7,801 nt of DNA, taken from contig CBDUBU010000190.1 in the NCBI GenBank assembly GCA_965365465.1, forward strand, positions 1 through 7,801. Reading direction: 5' to 3'. The position numbers and the translations under genes are program-made. Below the pieces are notes generated by a model. That model had not been told where the DNA came from and ran no database searches. It was given only the letters and a program-made list of their open reading frames with translations. This document shows positions 6,418-7,801 of this stretch, piece by piece. Numbering within the stretch: the stretch's first letter is position 1; each line of letters begins with the position of its first letter. Origin of the DNA: CBDUBU01 sp965365465. Its GTDB lineage: Bacteria; Bacteroidota; Rhodothermia; Rhodothermales; DASSAV01.

Positions 6418-7335
6418 CTATACACGCGCAGGCTCTGCGGCTCCCGTGGTCAGGGTATAGCCGTAAAGCTGCAATTCGTCGCCGGCGACGCGCTCTGCAG
6501 CCGCCACCTCTTCGGGATCACGACGCTTGTAATTGCCGATAGAGGATGCATGTGCGTTTTCCATCCGCTTCCAGAAATGGCTGCTGGATTCGGCTCCCAG
6601 ATGCGCCAGAACCGCGTTCCCAAACTCGCGAGGATTGCGCATTAGATCCTCATAGCGCAACAGCATCACCCGCCCATCGGCCTGAACCTCAGATCGTGAA
6701 AAGAAGTCATAACACCGGCGCACCATGTATTTCCACATCCAGATCGCACGAACGTAAGGCGTCCCCGCTATGAACTCGTCTTCCTGTCCCTCCTCAACCC
6801 ACCAGGGTATATAACGGCGATCATCATACTTACGACCCAGTCGCATTTCTGAACCTAGCAGGTTCTCCAGTCGCTTGTCCGACAGGACATCATAGCTGCG
6901 AACCAGCGAGTTGGCTACGTCACGTCCGTCGCGGTAAATGTGGATTATTTTTGCTTCCGGCAGGGAGTTGTAAACATAGTCCGGGGCAAGACTCAGAAAC
7001 GGCTCTTTGTAGATAATGCGTTCAATGTTTCGCTCACCGCGCAGCGCCTCTAAAAGCCCGCTTATACCGGTCGGCGCCGCCGCCCATTTTTGAAGCGCTG
7101 CACCCCGCGAAAGAAACCGCCCCGAATTCAGGTATGCGTCGATCGAGCGCTCGAAACCTACTGATAGCGCGCCATAAACTTCAGGAGCCAAGTCCTGGTT
7201 AACCACGTGAGGTATGGCTACCGGCAGCAAATGGCCGATTACACATTCTGAATCAGGTAATCCATTGAGGACCTGCATCAAAAAGGTTGTGCCCGATCTC
7301 GGCGAGCCGAGTACAACGGCGTGTTTGATATTCAT
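6418..7335 (-). CDS. PAPS-dependent sulfotransferase
   Basis: A 305-residue soluble sulfotransferase, expected to transfer sulfate from PAPS (3'-phosphoadenylylsulfate) to a hydroxyl or amine group. Motifs appear in the expected order: the 5'-phosphosulfate loop GSPRSGTTFL at 10-19; YKEP at 109-112; the 3'-phosphate motif YRDGRDVANS at 134-143, with Arg135 and Ser143 the expected contacts; RYEDLMRNP at 227-235; and a C-terminal basic stretch SIGNYKRR at 265-272 that fits the PAPS-closing loop. The length is normal for bacterial members. There is no signal peptide, so it acts in the cytoplasm, before export of its product. CAGG lies 4 bases before the ATG, a moderate ribosome binding site. Its place between glycosyltransferase genes suggests that the acceptor is a glycan or its lipid carrier. 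The exact acceptor cannot be read from sequence. Confidence 0.9.
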   Translation of the reverse strand: MNIKHAVVLGSPRSGTTFLMQVLNGLPDSECVIGHLLPVAIPHVVNQDLAPEVYGALSVGFERSIDAYLNSGRFLSRGAALQKWAAAPTGISGLLEALRGERNIERIIYKEPFLSLAPDYVYNSLPEAKIIHIYRDGRDVANSLVRSYDVLSDKRLENLLGSEMRLGRKYDDRRYIPWWVEEGQEDEFIAGTPYVRAIWMWKYMVRRCYDFFSRSEVQADGRVMLLRYEDLMRNPREFGNAVLAHLGAESSSHFWKRMENAHASSIGNYKRRDPEEVAAAERVAGDELQLYGYTLTTGAAEPARV

Positions 7336-7405
7336 ATTGCCTGATTGTTAGCTCTTTAACGTTTACGAACACATCAAAGTGACATCTCAGATACCGGATA
7401 AAGTC
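7336..7405 (-). other. 70-bp gap before the sulfotransferase gene
   Basis: This gap separates the right-edge glycosyltransferase from the sulfotransferase. It is AT-rich. On the minus strand it contains TTGATG, but no good -10 box at 16-18 bp from it. The 4-bp inverted repeat GTTA (7347-7350) / TAAC (7357-7360) is too short to interpret. A promoter here is possible but not shown. Confidence 0.3.
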
Positions 7406-7801
7406 TTAGTGAACCACCTCAGTCTCTTTGCCTGAAGCGATTGCATAAAACGAATCCAGACTGTTCAGAAATCGACTCATGGAGAAATCCGTCCGGGCAA
7501 GTTGCATTCCCTTCCGGCCCATCTGTTCGGCCAGTGTTGCATCTTCCGCCAAACATTTGATGGCTGCGGCGAGACCATCAATATCGTTTGGCGGGACTCG
7601 CAGGGCATAAGCGCCTGTGGCATACTCCGGGATGCCGCCAACATCGCCGGCAACCACCCGCTCACGCACCGTGGCATCGAGGAAGCTGCGGTGTCCGTCA
7701 ACGGGCATCAGCGCCCTGGCTTCCTCGGCGAAGCGATCGATCGGTCGCTGATGCGTGGTGCCGTGGATGCGGATGTCGGCAATTTCGGCCTGCCAGGCGG
7801 C
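7406..7801 (-). CDS. GT4-like glycosyltransferase, C-terminal part (cut by window edge)
   Basis: The frame is open to the right edge, so only the last 131 codons are present; the N-terminal domain lies outside. An internal ATG at 7708 is not the likely start, because the frame continues upstream with family-like residues. Seen in the visible part: IRIHGTTHQRPIDRF at about 10-24, then DGHRSFLDATVRERVVAGDV at 35-54 followed by GGIPEY at 55-60, and a GT4-style C-terminal tail with VPPNDIDGLAAAI (69-81) and the closing helices. VVAGDVGGIPEY is typical of GT4 proteins just after the E-x7-E helix. That helix is unusual here: Asp-Gly and a second Asp (D35, D42) stand at the two Glu positions with one residue fewer between them. 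The coding GC is about 67% over 7621-7800 but below 50% near the stop. Function within GT4 is unknown. Confidence 0.75.
   Translation of the reverse strand, partial: AAWQAEIADIRIHGTTHQRPIDRFAEEARALMPVDGHRSFLDATVRERVVAGDVGGIPEYATGAYALRVPPNDIDGLAAAIKCLAEDATLAEQMGRKGMQLARTDFSMSRFLNSLDSFYAIASGKETEVVH

Noticed and set aside
7406..7801. Frameshift or pseudogene in the right-edge glycosyltransferase
   Set aside because: The frame is open across the whole visible part and both halves match GT4 expectations, so variation explains the odd motif without a broken gene. Only the C-terminal part is visible, so this is not final.

Overview
The window is 7.8 kb of bacterial DNA of moderate GC, roughly mid-50s percent by hand counts of sample lines. 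It is filled almost entirely by one leftward (minus-strand) gene cluster for building a surface or secreted polysaccharide. In transcription order, from right to left, it holds: the C-terminal end of a GT4-like glycosyltransferase cut by the window edge; a PAPS-dependent sulfotransferase; a GT-B glycosyltransferase of a divergent type; a multi-pass membrane protein of the Wzy/O-antigen ligase superfamily; and three consecutive GT4 glycosyltransferases. No convincing gene is seen on the plus strand, and I see no tRNA, rRNA, CRISPR array or insertion sequence.

The spacing looks like an operon. The sulfotransferase, divergent glycosyltransferase and Wzy genes are separated by only 9 and 14 bp. 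The last three glycosyltransferase genes overlap one another by 14 bp (assuming the chosen start) and by 4 bp (an ATGA junction). The two larger gaps, 70 bp before the sulfotransferase and 92 bp before the triple-GT block, are the only likely places for internal promoters, and neither has a convincing one. The final 233 bp at the left edge, downstream of the last gene, are apparently non-coding. They carry short inverted repeats and a cluster of CCGCAA-like repeats.

Working model (inference): cytoplasmic glycosyltransferases assemble a lipid-linked oligosaccharide, the Wzy-like protein polymerises or transfers it on the far side of the membrane, and the sulfotransferase may decorate a sugar or lipid part with sulfate. 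No initiating phosphoglycosyltransferase, flippase (Wzx), chain-length regulator (Wzz), export channel or nucleotide-sugar synthesis gene lies in the window, so the locus must continue outside it or use genes elsewhere. The lineage cannot be fixed. The Wzy-type locus suggests a Gram-negative bacterium, and the protein style would fit Acidobacteriota, Cyanobacteria or Proteobacteria. This is low confidence.

I see no clearly new biological system. The points most worth a second look are the sulfotransferase inside a Wzy-type cluster, the two glycosyltransferases without a canonical E-x7-E motif, a GC shift inside the right-edge gene, and the competing inverted repeats at the left end.
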